DNA from: Bacillota bacterium | GTDB lineage: Bacteria > Bacillota > Clostridia > Oscillospirales > Ethanoligenentaceae | NCBI GenBank assembly: GCA_023391835.1 | Contig: JAEWAE010000059.1 | Coordinates: 1 to 28,959, forward strand | Length of the DNA: 28,959 bases | Direction: 5' to 3' | In this document: piece by piece, positions 6,693 to 14,678 of the stretch | How positions within the stretch are numbered: the first letter of the stretch is position 1 | How the letters are laid out: every line of letters begins with the position of its first letter | Notes under the pieces: generated by a model | What the model was told of the DNA's origin: nothing | Database searches by the model: none | The model's input: the letters and a program-made list of their open reading frames with translations, nothing else | Program-made: the position numbers and the translations under genes

Positions 6693-7444
6693 TGGCAGTC
6701 GTGTTTGAGAAACCCAAGGCGCTGACCGACGCGCCTTTCCATTATTGCCCGGGCTGTACGCACGGCATCATCCACCGGCTGGTGGCCGAAGCCATCGACG
6801 ACCTCGGCGTCGAGGGCCGGACGGTGGGCGTGGCCCCGGTGGGCTGCGCCGTGATGGCGTACGACTATTTCCGGTGCGACATGGTGGAAGCGGCCCACGG
6901 CCGCGCGCCGGCCGTGGCTACCGGGCTCAAGCGGGCACTGCCCGACCGGGTGATTTTCACCTATCAGGGCGACGGCGACCTGGCCGCCATCGGCACGGCC
7001 GAGACGGTGCACAGCGCCACCCGGGGTGAAAACATCACCGTGATCTTTGTCAACAACGCCATTTACGGCATGACCGGCGGCCAGATGGCCCCCACCACGC
7101 TGCCCGGCCAGGTGACGCAGACCACGCCCTACGGCCGCGACCCCAAGGTGGCCGGTTACCCGGTGCGCATCTGCGAAATGCTTTCCACCCTCGACGGCGT
7201 GGCCTATGCCGAGCGCGTGTCGGTGGACAGTGTCCCGCATATCCTCGCCGCGAAAAAAGCCATCCACAAGGCCTTTGAGAATCAGGTCGAGGGGCGCGGC
7301 TTTTCCATCGTCGAGGTGCTTTCCAGCTGCCCCACCAACTGGGGCTTCACGCCGGCTCAGGCGCTGGATTGGCTGCGGCAGAATATGATTTCCTATTATC
7401 CGCTGGGTGTGTATAAAGACGTGACGGCGGAGGTGAAAAAGTGA
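6692..7444 (+). CDS. vorA: 2-oxoacid:ferredoxin oxidoreductase beta subunit (thiamine diphosphate-binding)
   Basis: This 250-aa subunit binds thiamine diphosphate and Mg through GDGD (93-96) and NNAIYGMTGGQ (121-131). The N-terminal CPGC (19-22) is characteristic of 2-oxoacid:ferredoxin oxidoreductase beta chains. It forms the catalytic centre with the alpha subunit. The start is coupled to the alpha-subunit stop (TAATG), and its own stop overlaps the gamma start (TGATG), so the three subunits are probably made in equal amounts. Vor and Kor beta chains are too similar to separate the substrate by eye, so the symbol is provisional. Confidence 0.92.
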   Translation: MAVVFEKPKALTDAPFHYCPGCTHGIIHRLVAEAIDDLGVEGRTVGVAPVGCAVMAYDYFRCDMVEAAHGRAPAVATGLKRALPDRVIFTYQGDGDLAAIGTAETVHSATRGENITVIFVNNAIYGMTGGQMAPTTLPGQVTQTTPYGRDPKVAGYPVRICEMLSTLDGVAYAERVSVDSVPHILAAKKAIHKAFENQVEGRGFSIVEVLSSCPTNWGFTPAQALDWLRQNMISYYPLGVYKDVTAEVKK

Positions 7445-7986
7445 TGGCAGAGGATTACAGCGTGCTGTTTGCCGGTTTCGGCGGGCAGGGCATCCTATTT
7501 TCGGGCAAAGTCATGGCTTACGCGGGCCTGATGGAGGGCCGGGAAGTTTCCTGGCTGCCTTCCTATGGGCCGGAGATGCGCGGCGGCACGGCTAACTGCA
7601 GCGTTTCCATCTCGGATGAGCCCATCGGCTCGCCGCTCATCATCAACCCGAATGTGTTCGTCGCCATGAATTATCCCTCCATGGCCCGGTTTATCGACAA
7701 CGTGCAGCCGGGCGGCCGGGTGTTCATCGATTCCTTTCTCATCCCCGAAAAGGTGCAGCGCACCGATGTGCAGACCTTTTACATCCCGGCCACCAAAATG
7801 GCCGACGACGAGGGGCTGCAGGGGCTGGCCAACATGATTATCCTGGGCAAGCTGCTCAAAGAGACCGGCTTTGCCAGATATGAATCGGTGGAGGCGGGGC
7901 TTAAAAAGTCCATCCCGCCGCGCAAGGCAAATCTCATCGACGCCAATATCAAGGCGATTTCCATGGGGATGCATTACGGCGCATAA
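7444..7986 (+). CDS. vorC: 2-oxoacid:ferredoxin oxidoreductase gamma subunit
   Basis: This 180-aa protein has the gamma-subunit pattern FAGFGGQGILFSGK (about 9-22), then WLPSYGPEMRGGTANCSV (about 37-54), typical of the CoA-proximal gamma domain. GGAGGTG before the start serves either ATG 7444 or a GTG at 7441; the ATG overlaps the beta stop by one base and is preferred. It is the last gene of the operon and is followed within 15 nt by an 18-bp terminator. All four subunits needed for an active enzyme are therefore present and intact. Confidence 0.93.
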   Translation: MAEDYSVLFAGFGGQGILFSGKVMAYAGLMEGREVSWLPSYGPEMRGGTANCSVSISDEPIGSPLIINPNVFVAMNYPSMARFIDNVQPGGRVFIDSFLIPEKVQRTDVQTFYIPATKMADDEGLQGLANMIILGKLLKETGFARYESVEAGLKKSIPPRKANLIDANIKAISMGMHYGA

Positions 7987-8000
7987 CTCCCGCCGGCATA

Positions 8001-8043
8001 AAAACAGACCGGAAGGACGGCAAGTCCTTCCGGTCTGTTTTTT
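8001..8043 (+). terminator. 18-bp perfect intrinsic terminator of the Vor operon
   Basis: Arms 8001-8018 and 8024-8041 are fully complementary around the 5-nt loop GGCAA, and a run of six T follows the stem core (8038-8043). Confidence 0.93.
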
Positions 8044-8062
8044 CATGTCCGCCCGCGTCGGT

Positions 8063-8091
8063 GCAAATGGGGACACTGTGGCGCATATACT
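8063..8091 (+). promoter_or_regulatory. Sigma-E-type (mother cell) promoter of yunB
   Basis: GCAAATG (8063-8069) matches the sigma-E -35 KMATATT at 5 of 7 positions. CATATACT (8084-8091) matches the -10 CATACANT with one mismatch. The spacer is 14 bp, as usual for sigma-E. In Bacillus yunB belongs to the sigma-E regulon. The predicted start near 8098 leaves about 45 nt of leader. Confidence 0.5.
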
Positions 8092-8142
8092 GGGCGCAGG
8101 GAGCGGAGCCGTTTTATGCCGACACAGGGGGAGGAATCGCCG

Positions 8143-8874
8143 ATGCGCTATCGCCGCAGAGCCGCCCGCCGGCATCGCAACCGCGGCGGCCGGGCCGCTT
8201 TCTGGCTGCTGGCGGCCCTCGGTCTGGCGCTGGCGGGCTACGTTGCCTTCACCATCCAGCTTATGCCGGTGCTGCAGACCACCGCGGTCTACCGTGCCAA
8301 GGTGGTGGCCGCTGACGTGGTCAACACCGCCGTGGGCAAGGTGCTGGAGCAGGATGACGTCACCTACGACCGCATCATGTCGTTTGAAAAAGATTCATCC
8401 GGCTCCATCACCGCCGTCAAGGCCGACACGCTGCAGATCAACCGCATCCGCACCGACGTGGTGAAGGAAGTCATCGCGGAAATCAACGCCATCCCGCCCA
8501 GCGAACTGGGTATCCCGCTGGGCACGGTGATCGGGGGCGGTCTGTTCAGCGGCCGCGGCCCCGTCATCCATATCCGCCTCTATCCCGTCGGTAATGTGAC
8601 GGCGGAAATATCCAGTGAGTTTACTTCCGCCGGCATCAACCAGACCCGGCAGCAGATCAACCTTGACGTTCATACCGACATCGCCGTGGTCATACCGGGC
8701 TACAGCATCGGCACCGGGGTCGACAGCAATTTTTCCATTGCCGAAAGCATCATCGTCGGCAACGTACCCTCGACCGTCATCAACGGCTCGACCTCCGGCA
8801 GCTCCGACCAGGCGGTCATCTACGGCTCCTCCGGCTCGTCGTCGGCTTCGTCGGGCAAATCAGCCTCCCGCTGA
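8143..8874 (+). CDS. yunB: YunB-like sporulation protein
   Basis: The Bacillus homologue is a mother-cell protein needed for efficient spore formation; its molecular role is unknown. This 243-aa copy has a basic N-terminus, one membrane segment (about residues 19-38) and an extracytoplasmic domain. Family hallmarks are IPLGTVIGGGLFSGRGP, SEFTSAGINQTRQQINLDV and AESIIVGNVPSTVI. The tail after about residue 215 is Ser/Gly-rich and probably disordered. ATG 8143 was chosen over an in-frame ATG at 8116 because GGGGGAGG (8127-8134) lies 8 nt before it. The gene ends only 3 bp from the stop of the opposing M3 peptidase gene, with no terminator between. Confidence 0.88.
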   Translation: MRYRRRAARRHRNRGGRAAFWLLAALGLALAGYVAFTIQLMPVLQTTAVYRAKVVAADVVNTAVGKVLEQDDVTYDRIMSFEKDSSGSITAVKADTLQINRIRTDVVKEVIAEINAIPPSELGIPLGTVIGGGLFSGRGPVIHIRLYPVGNVTAEISSEFTSAGINQTRQQINLDVHTDIAVVIPGYSIGTGVDSNFSIAESIIVGNVPSTVINGSTSGSSDQAVIYGSSGSSSASSGKSASR

Positions 8875-8877
8875 GAC

Positions 8878-10575
8878 TCAGCGGAGCTTTGCCGGGTCGA
8901 AATCCGCGAGCCACCGGTCTGCGGCCTGTGCCACGGTGGCGAGGCAGCCGGGAGCGAAGGGACTTTGCAGCCCCACACGGTCGATCAGCCCGGTGAGGGT
9001 GTCTTTGCCGCCCAGGGAGCAAAGCTGCGTGTAGCGGCCCCAGGCATCGGGTTGGTCTTTCTGCGCCATGGCCCAGAATTCCAGCGCGCAGGTCTGCGCC
9101 AGGCAGTAGTCGATGTAGTAAAACGGTTCTTCATAGATGTGCAGCTGCCGCTGCCACCGACAGCCGGCGCCGAAGAATCTGTCGCCCTCGTAATCCACGA
9201 CGGGCAGGTACTGGGCTTCAAGGTCCTTCCAGACCTCCTTGCGTGCGGCGGGGGTCATGTCGGGCTTTTCATAGACGATGTGCTGGAACTCATCCACCGC
9301 GCAGCCGTAGGGCAGGAAAGTCAGCGCTCCCGCCAGATGCATGTAGCGGTACTGGTCGGCCTGTTTGCCGAAGAAAAGCTCCATCCACGGCCAGGTGAAA
9401 AACTCCATCGACATGGAATCGATCTCGCAGGCGTCCAGTGTGGGGAAGACATAGTCGGAAGGGTAGATGTCGCGGGACATATAGTACTGGAAGGCATGCC
9501 CCGCCTCATGGGTAAGGGTGTTGATGTCGTCGGTGGTGCCGTTGAAATTGGCGAAGATAAAGGGCGACTTATAGTCGGCGATCTCGGTGCAGTAGCCGCC
9601 TGCGGCCTTGCCAGCCCGGCCCAGCACATCGAAAAGGTTGTTTTCCAGCATGAAGTCGAAAAATTCGCCGGTCTGGGGCGACAGCTCGCGGTACATCCGG
9701 CGCCCGTTTTCAAAAATCTGCTCCGGGGTGCCCTGAGGCCGCGGGTTGCCGTGGGGGAAAAGCGTGCCCTCGTCGCAAAAGGCGAGGCGCTCCACACCCA
9801 GACGCTTGCGCTGCTCCTCGGCCAGCCGGCGGCTCAGCGGTACGATCTGCTCCTTGACCATGCGGCGGAAAGCCGCTACGTCCTGCGCGGTGTAGCAGTT
9901 GCGCCGCCGACGCAGATAGCCCAGTTCCACAAAATCGCGGTAGCCCAGCTTCCGGGCCTGGGCGGTGCGGCATTTCACCAGCTTGTCATAGATTTCGTCC
10001 AGTTCCTCCCCGTGGGGCAGGAAAAAGCCGGTGCGGGCGGCGTAGGCCTCGCGGCGCACCTGCCGGTCGGGGGAGGTCATGTAAAACCCGAGTTGGGAGA
10101 CATTGAGCGTTTTGCCGTCGAAGGGGATCTGCGCCGAAGCGACCAGCTTCTGGTAACGGGAGCGCAGCCGGTTTTCCTCCGCCATGTCGTCGATGAGCTT
10201 GGGGTCGAAGGCCCGCTGGTCGATTTCCGCATTGCGGAAAAGCAGCGTGCCCAGCGCCTTTTCCAGCTCCGGGCGGAAGGCCGAACCTGTCAGCGCGCGG
10301 TGAAACCGGTTTTCCAGTTCCTCAAAGCGGGGCATGTTCTCGTCGTAATAATCGTTTTCGTCGGAATAAAATTTGTCCGCCGTGTTGCCCGTATGGCGAA
10401 TATAGGTGAGATTATACATAGTGGAAAAACGGTCGTGAAGTCGGAAATACTCCCGCACGGCATCAAGCTGGCCGGCGGCGTCGCGGGCACCCGTGAAGGC
10501 GGCGAGCACTTTTTCAAAATCGCGGGTATATTCCTCGATGGGGATGCGCCGATATTCCATCTGGTCGAATTTCAT
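8878..10575 (-). CDS. M3-family oligoendopeptidase (PepF-like zinc metallopeptidase)
   Basis: This cytoplasmic zinc peptidase of 565 aa degrades short peptides. The metal site HEAGH (356-360) lies in NTLTHEAGHAFQYYMS, and Glu384 in ACEIDSMSMEFF is the expected third ligand. The long helical N-terminal region and length fit the M3B oligoendopeptidase F family. The start at 10575 was chosen because AAAGGAAG precedes it at good spacing and the reading upstream is compositionally random. A hairpin with a T-run on the minus strand (10717 to 10690) lies in its leader. It is convergent with yunB at 3 bp. Confidence 0.94.
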   Translation of the reverse strand: MKFDQMEYRRIPIEEYTRDFEKVLAAFTGARDAAGQLDAVREYFRLHDRFSTMYNLTYIRHTGNTADKFYSDENDYYDENMPRFEELENRFHRALTGSAFRPELEKALGTLLFRNAEIDQRAFDPKLIDDMAEENRLRSRYQKLVASAQIPFDGKTLNVSQLGFYMTSPDRQVRREAYAARTGFFLPHGEELDEIYDKLVKCRTAQARKLGYRDFVELGYLRRRRNCYTAQDVAAFRRMVKEQIVPLSRRLAEEQRKRLGVERLAFCDEGTLFPHGNPRPQGTPEQIFENGRRMYRELSPQTGEFFDFMLENNLFDVLGRAGKAAGGYCTEIADYKSPFIFANFNGTTDDINTLTHEAGHAFQYYMSRDIYPSDYVFPTLDACEIDSMSMEFFTWPWMELFFGKQADQYRYMHLAGALTFLPYGCAVDEFQHIVYEKPDMTPAARKEVWKDLEAQYLPVVDYEGDRFFGAGCRWQRQLHIYEEPFYYIDYCLAQTCALEFWAMAQKDQPDAWGRYTQLCSLGGKDTLTGLIDRVGLQSPFAPGCLATVAQAADRWLADFDPAKLR

Positions 10576-10689
10576 CGGATGTCTTCCTTTCCCGGGCGGG
10601 ATGCGCCCGTTCCGGCAAGCCGGAAAATCTTCCCTCATTTTACTCCGGCGGAGCCTTTTTTGCAATCGGGCCCCGCGGCCGCGCGCATG

Positions 10690-10717
10690 AAAAAAACCGG
10701 CCCGTTTGGGCGGCCGG
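10690..10717 (-). terminator. Terminator-like hairpin on the minus strand, upstream of the M3 peptidase gene
   Basis: Reading the minus strand, the inverted repeat CCGGCC / GGCCGG (10717-10697) is followed by seven T (10696-10690). No minus-strand gene ends here, so it either attenuates the peptidase transcript or blocks antisense transcription leaving the ligA promoter region. The role is unclear. Confidence 0.4.
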
Positions 10718-10719
10718 CG

Positions 10720-10748
10720 TTTACAACGCCATGCAAATTGCCTATAAT
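10720..10748 (+). promoter_or_regulatory. Sigma-A promoter of the ligA-gatCAB operon
   Basis: TTTACA (10720-10725), a 17-bp spacer and a perfect TATAAT (10743-10748). The -35 is embedded in the inverted repeat GGCGTT-TAC-AACGCC (10716-10730), which could be an operator. Transcription should start near 10755, ruling out the upstream ATG at 10757 as the main start of ligA. Confidence 0.78.
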
Positions 10749-10816
10749 ATAAGAATATGGGAAGTTGTGCCGGCGGTGCCGGCGTGACCGACACCCGGCA
10801 CATGGAGGCTGATTGC

Positions 10817-12802
10817 ATGGACCCGAAAACGCCCGCCGCGCGTGCCCGCTTGCTGCGGGAAACGCTCGATAAGGCCAACCGCCAGTATTATGTGGAGGAC
10901 AACCCCTCCTTATCCGATTTTGAGTACGACCGGATGATGCGGGAACTCGAGGAGCTCGAGGCCGCCCACCCGGAGCTGGCGACGCCCGATTCGCCTACCC
11001 GCCGGGTGGGCGGGAAGGCATCCTCACTCTTTGAGCCGGTGCGGCACGAGGTGCCGATGGAAAGTCTCCAGGACGTCTTTTCGGAAGAAGAGGTCGCGGA
11101 ATTCGACCGGCGGGTGCGCGCCTCACAGCCAGGCATCGCCTATATGGTCGAGGAAAAAATCGACGGGTTGTCGGTGTCGCTGGAATACCGCGACGGCGTA
11201 TTCGTGCGCGGCTCCACCCGCGGCGACGGGCTGGTGGGGGAGGACGTGACCCTCAACCTGCGCACCGTGCGGGCCATTCCGCTCAAGCTGTCCCGCTCGC
11301 TGCCGTTTCTGGAAGTGCGGGGCGAGGTGTATATGCCCCACGCGAGCTTTTTCGAGCTCACCGCCCGGCAGGAGGATGCCGGCGAGCACCCTTTCAAAAA
11401 TCCGCGCAACGCCGCGGCCGGCTCCCTGCGGCAGAAGGACCCCCGCGTCACCGCCTCCCGCCGGCTGGATATTTTCGTGTTCAACATCCAGCGCATCGAG
11501 GGCGAGACGGTTGAGACCCACGCGGCCGGCCACGCGCTGCTGCGGGAGCTTGGTTTCCGCGTGGTGCACCATGTGCCCTGCGCCACGGCGGCGGAAGCGA
11601 TCGAAGAAATCCGCCGCATTGGCGAGCGGCGGGGCTCGCTGCCCTATGACATCGACGGCGCGGTGGTGAAGGTCGATTCCCTGGCCGCCCGGCGGGCGCT
11701 GGGCAGCACGGCCAAATTTCCCCGCTGGGCGGTGGCGTTCAAGTTCCCGCCGGAAGAAAAGCACACCCGGCTCAAGGGCATCGACGTCAATGTCGGCCGT
11801 ACGGGGGCCCTCACGCCCACGGCGGTGCTCGAGCCGGTGCTGCTGGCGGGCTCCACCGTGGGCCGCGCCACGCTGCACAACGAGGATATGATCGCCCAGA
11901 AGGATATCCGCATCGGCGACATCGTCACGGTGCGCAAGGCGGGGGATATTATCCCCGAGATCGTCGGCGTATACGAGCACGGCGGCGGCGCACCCTATCA
12001 CATGCCCGAAAAATGCCCTTCCTGCGGCTCGCCTGTGTCCCGCGAGGAGGGGGAGGCGGTGCTGCGCTGTCTCAACCCGGAGTGCCCGGCCCAGCTGCGG
12101 CGCAACCTCATCCATTTTGCCTCGCGGGACGCGATGGATATCGACGGCCTGGGCCCCGCGCTGGTGGATGCGCTGGTGACGAGGGGTTTGGTGAAATCCC
12201 CCGCCGATCTCTATGACCTGACGGCGGAACAGCTCGCGGCCCTCGACCGCATGGGCGAGACGTCGGCCCGCAATCTCACCGAGGCCGTGGCCCGCTCCCG
12301 GGGGGCGGGGCTGGCCCGGCTGCTTTTCGCGCTGGGCATCCGCCATGTGGGGCAGAAGGCCGCGCGGCTCATCGCCGTCCGGTTTCCCGATATGGAGCGG
12401 CTGCTTGACGCCACCAAGGAGCAGCTGTGCGCCATCGACGGGCTTGGCGACATCATTGCGGAAAATGCCGTGGCGTTTTTCGCCCTGCCCGGCTCCCGGC
12501 ACCTCATCGGCCGGCTGCGGGAGGCGGGGGTGGATATGACTTGCCACGAGAGTGGGCCGGAGGACACCCGGTTCGCGGGTATGACCTTCGTGCTCACCGG
12601 CACGCTGCCGGGCTTCACCCGGGAGCAGGCCTCCGCCGTCATCGAGAGCTTCGGCGGCAAGGTATCGGGCAGCGTGTCGAAAAAGACGTCGGTGGTGCTG
12701 GCGGGCGAGGACGCCGGCGGCAAGCTGCAAAAGGCGCAGAGTCTTGGCGTGCGGGTCGTCGACGAGACGGAATTCCGCCGGATGATTCAAAAGGACGGCT
12801 GA
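10817..12802 (+). CDS. ligA: NAD-dependent DNA ligase LigA
   Basis: This 661-aa replicative ligase seals nicks using NAD. Domains in order: Ia (YYVEDNPSLSDFEYD, about residues 17-31), adenylation domain with the active-site Lys114 in EEKIDGLS, OB-fold, a four-Cys zinc finger (CPSCGSP and CLNPECPAQ), helix-hairpin-helix repeats (DIDGLGPALVDAL, AIDGLGDIIAENAV) and a C-terminal BRCT domain (FAGMTFVLTGTLPGF). Length is that of the family. ATG 10817 was chosen over 10757 and 10802 because GGAGG at 10804-10808 sits 8 nt upstream. It is the first gene of an operon with gatCAB, a combination seen in other Firmicutes. Confidence 0.98.
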   Translation: MDPKTPAARARLLRETLDKANRQYYVEDNPSLSDFEYDRMMRELEELEAAHPELATPDSPTRRVGGKASSLFEPVRHEVPMESLQDVFSEEEVAEFDRRVRASQPGIAYMVEEKIDGLSVSLEYRDGVFVRGSTRGDGLVGEDVTLNLRTVRAIPLKLSRSLPFLEVRGEVYMPHASFFELTARQEDAGEHPFKNPRNAAAGSLRQKDPRVTASRRLDIFVFNIQRIEGETVETHAAGHALLRELGFRVVHHVPCATAAEAIEEIRRIGERRGSLPYDIDGAVVKVDSLAARRALGSTAKFPRWAVAFKFPPEEKHTRLKGIDVNVGRTGALTPTAVLEPVLLAGSTVGRATLHNEDMIAQKDIRIGDIVTVRKAGDIIPEIVGVYEHGGGAPYHMPEKCPSCGSPVSREEGEAVLRCLNPECPAQLRRNLIHFASRDAMDIDGLGPALVDALVTRGLVKSPADLYDLTAEQLAALDRMGETSARNLTEAVARSRGAGLARLLFALGIRHVGQKAARLIAVRFPDMERLLDATKEQLCAIDGLGDIIAENAVAFFALPGSRHLIGRLREAGVDMTCHESGPEDTRFAGMTFVLTGTLPGFTREQASAVIESFGGKVSGSVSKKTSVVLAGEDAGGKLQKAQSLGVRVVDETEFRRMIQKDG

Positions 12803-12806
12803 ACCG

Positions 12807-12856
12807 CGGGGCATGCCCCGGGTTTCAATCATAGATAGCCGGCGCGCCGCGCCGGC
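12807..12856 (+). other. Two GC-rich hairpins between ligA and gatC
   Basis: CGGGGCATGCCCCG (12807-12820) is a perfect palindrome just after the ligA stop. GCCGGCGC (12838-12845) pairs with GCGCCGGC (12849-12856) around 3 nt, ending 15 nt before the gatC ribosome binding site. There are no T-runs, so these are more likely processing or stability structures that set ligA/gatC ratios than full terminators. Confidence 0.4.
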
Positions 12857-12886
12857 GGCACAGAATTGCGAAAGGCGAGGGTTTCT

Positions 12887-13165
12887 ATGGAGGAAAAGAT
12901 CGATATCCGCCATGTGGCGAAACTGGCCCGGCTGCACGTGGAGGACGCGGATGTTCCCCGGCTGCAGGCGCAGATGGCCGATATTGTTAAAATGGTGGAA
13001 AAGCTGCCGGATTTCTCAGACACCCGGCTGCCGCTGGATGAGAAAGACGCCATGACGCTGCGGGAGGACGAAGTGCGCCCCTCCATGCCGCGGGACGAGG
13101 TGCTGGCGAACGCCCCCAAGACCGAGGCGGGCTGCGTCGTCGTACCAAAAGTCGTGGAGGAATGA
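12887..13165 (+). CDS. gatC: Asp-tRNA(Asn)/Glu-tRNA(Gln) amidotransferase subunit C
   Basis: GatC (92 aa) is a small clamp that stabilises the GatA-GatB interface. IRHVAKLARLHV (residues 6-17) is the family N-terminal motif, and RPSMPRDEVLANAPKTEAG the conserved C-terminal stretch. The start was chosen for AAAGGCGAGG (12871-12880); an in-frame ATG at 12866 precedes the ribosome binding site. It is followed by gatA after 39 nt. Confidence 0.96.
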   Translation: MEEKIDIRHVAKLARLHVEDADVPRLQAQMADIVKMVEKLPDFSDTRLPLDEKDAMTLREDEVRPSMPRDEVLANAPKTEAGCVVVPKVVEE

Positions 13166-13204
13166 CGCGGCCGGCGGACCGTGCAAGCGAAAGGACGGAC
13201 ATGG

Positions 13205-14659
13205 ATGGAACTGTATCAGCAGAGCGCCGCGCAGCTGCATGAGCTGCTGTGCGCCAAAAAGTGCAGCGCGACAGATATTGCCCGGTCGGTCTTCGACCGG
13301 GTGGACGCGGTGGAAGGCAAAGTCGCCGCCTATATCACCCAGACCCGCGAAACGGCCCTGAAGCAGGCCGCGGAAGTGGACAAGACCATTGCCGCCGGTA
13401 ATACGCCCGGCCCCCTGGCCGGCATCCCGGTGGCGCTGAAAGATAACCTGTGCACCAAGGGGGTCAAAACCACCTGTGCCTCCAAAATGCTCAGCAATTT
13501 CGTGCCCCCCTACGACGCCACGGCGGTGGAAAAGCTGCGGGCTGCGGGTGCGGTTTTCACCGGCAAGATGAATATGGACGAGTTCGCCATGGGCTCTTCC
13601 TGTGAAACGTCGCATTTCCCCAAGACCCACAACCCCTATGACACCGACCGGGTGCCGGGCGGCTCCTCCGGCGGCAGCGCCGCCGCCGTCGCGGCCGGCG
13701 AGACCGTGCTGGCGCTGGGCTCCGACACCGGTGGTTCCATCCGTCAGCCGGCATCCCTGTGCGGCGTGGTGGGGCTCAAGCCGACCTATGGCACCGTGTC
13801 GCGTTACGGGCTGGTTGCGTTTGCCTCCTCCCTCGATCAGATCGGGCCTTTCGCCCGCACGGTGGGGGATGTGGCGCTGCTTTACGACGCCATCAAGGGC
13901 CACGACGATTACGACGCCACCAGCGTCGACGGGGCGCTGCCCGACGTGACCGGCGCCATCGACTGCGGCGTGAAGGGCATGACCGTCGGCATCCCGGCCG
14001 AGTATTACGGCGAGGGTGTGGACGGCCGGGTCAAAGAGACCGTCATGGCCGCCGCGCGGCGCTTTGAGCAGATGGGCGCCACACTCAAGGAAATCCGCCT
14101 GCCCAGCACCGATTACGCGCTGTCGGCCTATTATATCATCGCCTGCGCGGAGGCTTCCTCCAACCTGGCCCGGTTCGACGGGGTCAAATACGGCTACCGC
14201 GCGCCGGAATACGACAATTATATCGACCTGTACGAGCGTTCCCGCAGCGAGGGCTTCGGCGACGAGGTCAAGCGCCGCATCCTGCTGGGCACGTTCGTGC
14301 TCAGTTCCGGCTACTACGACGCCTATTACAAGAAGGCCAAGCTCACCCAGATGCGCATCGCCGAGGAATTCGCGCAGGCGTTTGCGAGCTGCAGCTTCAT
14401 CCTCACGCCCACCTCGCCCGTGACGGCTTTTCGTCTGGGTGACCGGATGGGCGACCCGCTGAGCATGTATGCGGCGGATATCTGCACCGTGCCGGTCAAC
14501 ATCGCCGGGCTGCCGGGGCTTTCCATGCCCTGTGGGCAGGTGGACGGGCTGCCGGTGGGCATGCAGCTGATCGGGCCGAAATTCGGCGAGAAAGCGATTC
14601 TCACCGCCGGCAGAGCCTATGAGAAGCAGTTCGGCGGCATTGAGCCGCCGCGGATTTGA
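13205..14659 (+). CDS. gatA: Asp-tRNA(Asn)/Glu-tRNA(Gln) amidotransferase subunit A
   Basis: GatA (484 aa) is the glutaminase subunit of the amidase-signature family and supplies ammonia for converting Glu-tRNA(Gln) to Gln-tRNA(Gln). The Ser-cis-Ser-Lys triad is intact: Lys79 in VALKDN, the cis-Ser154 in PGGSSGGSAAA and nucleophile Ser178 in DTGGSIRQPA. These are the same numbers as in Staphylococcus GatA. ATG 13205 was chosen; an in-frame GTG at 13181 lies before the AAAGGA ribosome binding site (13190-13195). The presence of gatCAB implies an indirect route to Gln-tRNA and/or Asn-tRNA. Confidence 0.98.
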   Translation: MELYQQSAAQLHELLCAKKCSATDIARSVFDRVDAVEGKVAAYITQTRETALKQAAEVDKTIAAGNTPGPLAGIPVALKDNLCTKGVKTTCASKMLSNFVPPYDATAVEKLRAAGAVFTGKMNMDEFAMGSSCETSHFPKTHNPYDTDRVPGGSSGGSAAAVAAGETVLALGSDTGGSIRQPASLCGVVGLKPTYGTVSRYGLVAFASSLDQIGPFARTVGDVALLYDAIKGHDDYDATSVDGALPDVTGAIDCGVKGMTVGIPAEYYGEGVDGRVKETVMAAARRFEQMGATLKEIRLPSTDYALSAYYIIACAEASSNLARFDGVKYGYRAPEYDNYIDLYERSRSEGFGDEVKRRILLGTFVLSSGYYDAYYKKAKLTQMRIAEEFAQAFASCSFILTPTSPVTAFRLGDRMGDPLSMYAADICTVPVNIAGLPGLSMPCGQVDGLPVGMQLIGPKFGEKAILTAGRAYEKQFGGIEPPRI

Positions 14660-14678
14660 CGGAAGGCGGGGATTTGTG

